A stretch of 5,661 nt of DNA, from contig JAISYA010000092.1 of the NCBI GenBank assembly GCA_031270205.1, positions 1 through 5,661 of the forward strand. The letters are read 5' to 3'. The position numbers were made by a program, and so were the translations under genes. Position 1 is the stretch's first letter. Each line of letters begins with the position of its first letter. The DNA comes from Treponema sp. GTDB lineage: Bacteria > Spirochaetota > Spirochaetia > Treponematales > Breznakiellaceae. Shown here piece by piece: positions 5,509 through 5,661 of this stretch. The notes below the pieces were generated by a model. The model was not told where the DNA came from and made no database searches. It saw only the letters and a list, made by a program, of their open reading frames with translations.

Positions 5509-5661
5509 ATCCCCATTATCGGCCGCCCGCGCCCCGGCCTTTATTCGAAAGTCTGGTTTAATACCCCGCGGCTTGCCGCGGCTCAAATGCCGCAACGCTT
5601 ACAATGATTTGGTATTAAACCAGACGGTATAAAAAACTTCCTATCGAACGAGCCTCCGATC
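5509..5661. other. Non-coding region upstream of the lipoprotein gene
   Basis: Apart from the inverted-repeat element, this stretch holds a GC-rich segment (5521-5539) and a -10-like GATAAT on the minus strand (5520-5515) six bases before the lipoprotein ATG, with no matching -35. The right end after 5626 is AT-rich (ataaaaaacttc) and then reads cgagcctccgatc up to the edge. No gene start is visible before the edge. Confidence 0.5.
5551..5625. repeat. 75-bp inverted-repeat element (repeat copy 2, complete)
   Basis: GTCTGGTTTAATACC (5551-5565) has a perfect 15-bp inverted partner GGTATTAAACCAGAC (5611-5625), separated by 45 nt. An internal 6-bp hairpin, CCGCGG (5566-5571), CTTG, CCGCGG (5576-5581), follows the left arm directly. 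The left arm and flank match copy 1 (1058-1085) at 26 of 28 positions. The element is too small to encode a protein and resembles a MITE- or REP-type repeat. No target-site duplication is evident: CGAAA and GGTAT flank the arms. It lies 42 nt upstream of the lipoprotein start and could be transcribed into its leader. Confidence 0.8.

Noticed and set aside
5509..5595. N-terminal extension of the lipoprotein to ATG 5595
   Set aside because: It would place 29 residues ahead of a good lipoprotein signal peptide and is translated from the inverted-repeat element.
5551..5625. Rho-independent terminator
   Set aside because: The loop between the 15-bp arms is 45 nt and no gene converges on it; the A/T-rich run after the right arm is not a T-run in the plus direction.

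Overview
The window looks like chromosomal DNA from a spirochaete, most likely a Treponema of the termite-gut type. This is inferred from three things: the P-loop/Asp23-like protein matches a form I associate with treponemes, the protein set is spirochaete-like (degenerate peptidase-MA/TPR protein, LEA-type lipoprotein), and an intergenic repeat carries the core aagtctggtttaataccccg. No rRNA or other marker settles the taxonomy.

Layout: (1) positions 1-847, minus strand, hold selD (selenide, water dikinase), cut by the left edge. (2) 848-1173 is a non-coding divergent region with a well-formed selD promoter, a hairpin, one copy of the repeat and a -10 box for the next gene. (3) 1174-2031 and 2050-3192, plus strand, are an 18-nt-spaced gene pair: a P-loop NTPase fused to an Asp23-like domain, then an exported peptidase-MA-like protein with C-terminal TPRs. 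(4) 3193-3315 is a short convergent gap with inverted repeats. (5) 4518-3316 and 5508-4588, minus strand, encode an aldo/keto reductase with a ferredoxin-like tail and, upstream of it, a lipoprotein with two LEA14/WHy-like domains. (6) 5509-5661 is non-coding and holds a 75-bp inverted-repeat element that shares a 28-nt segment (26 identical) with the copy in region 2.

The genes do not form one pathway. SelD supplies selenophosphate. The plus-strand pair probably forms one transcript, but a shared role cannot be deduced. The lipoprotein and reductase are codirectional with a 69-nt gap and may be cotranscribed. No phage, transposase, CRISPR array or obvious defence system is visible. The most notable points are the repeat family, the apparently leaderless selD promoter, the P-loop/Asp23 fusion and the likely inactive peptidase-like protein.
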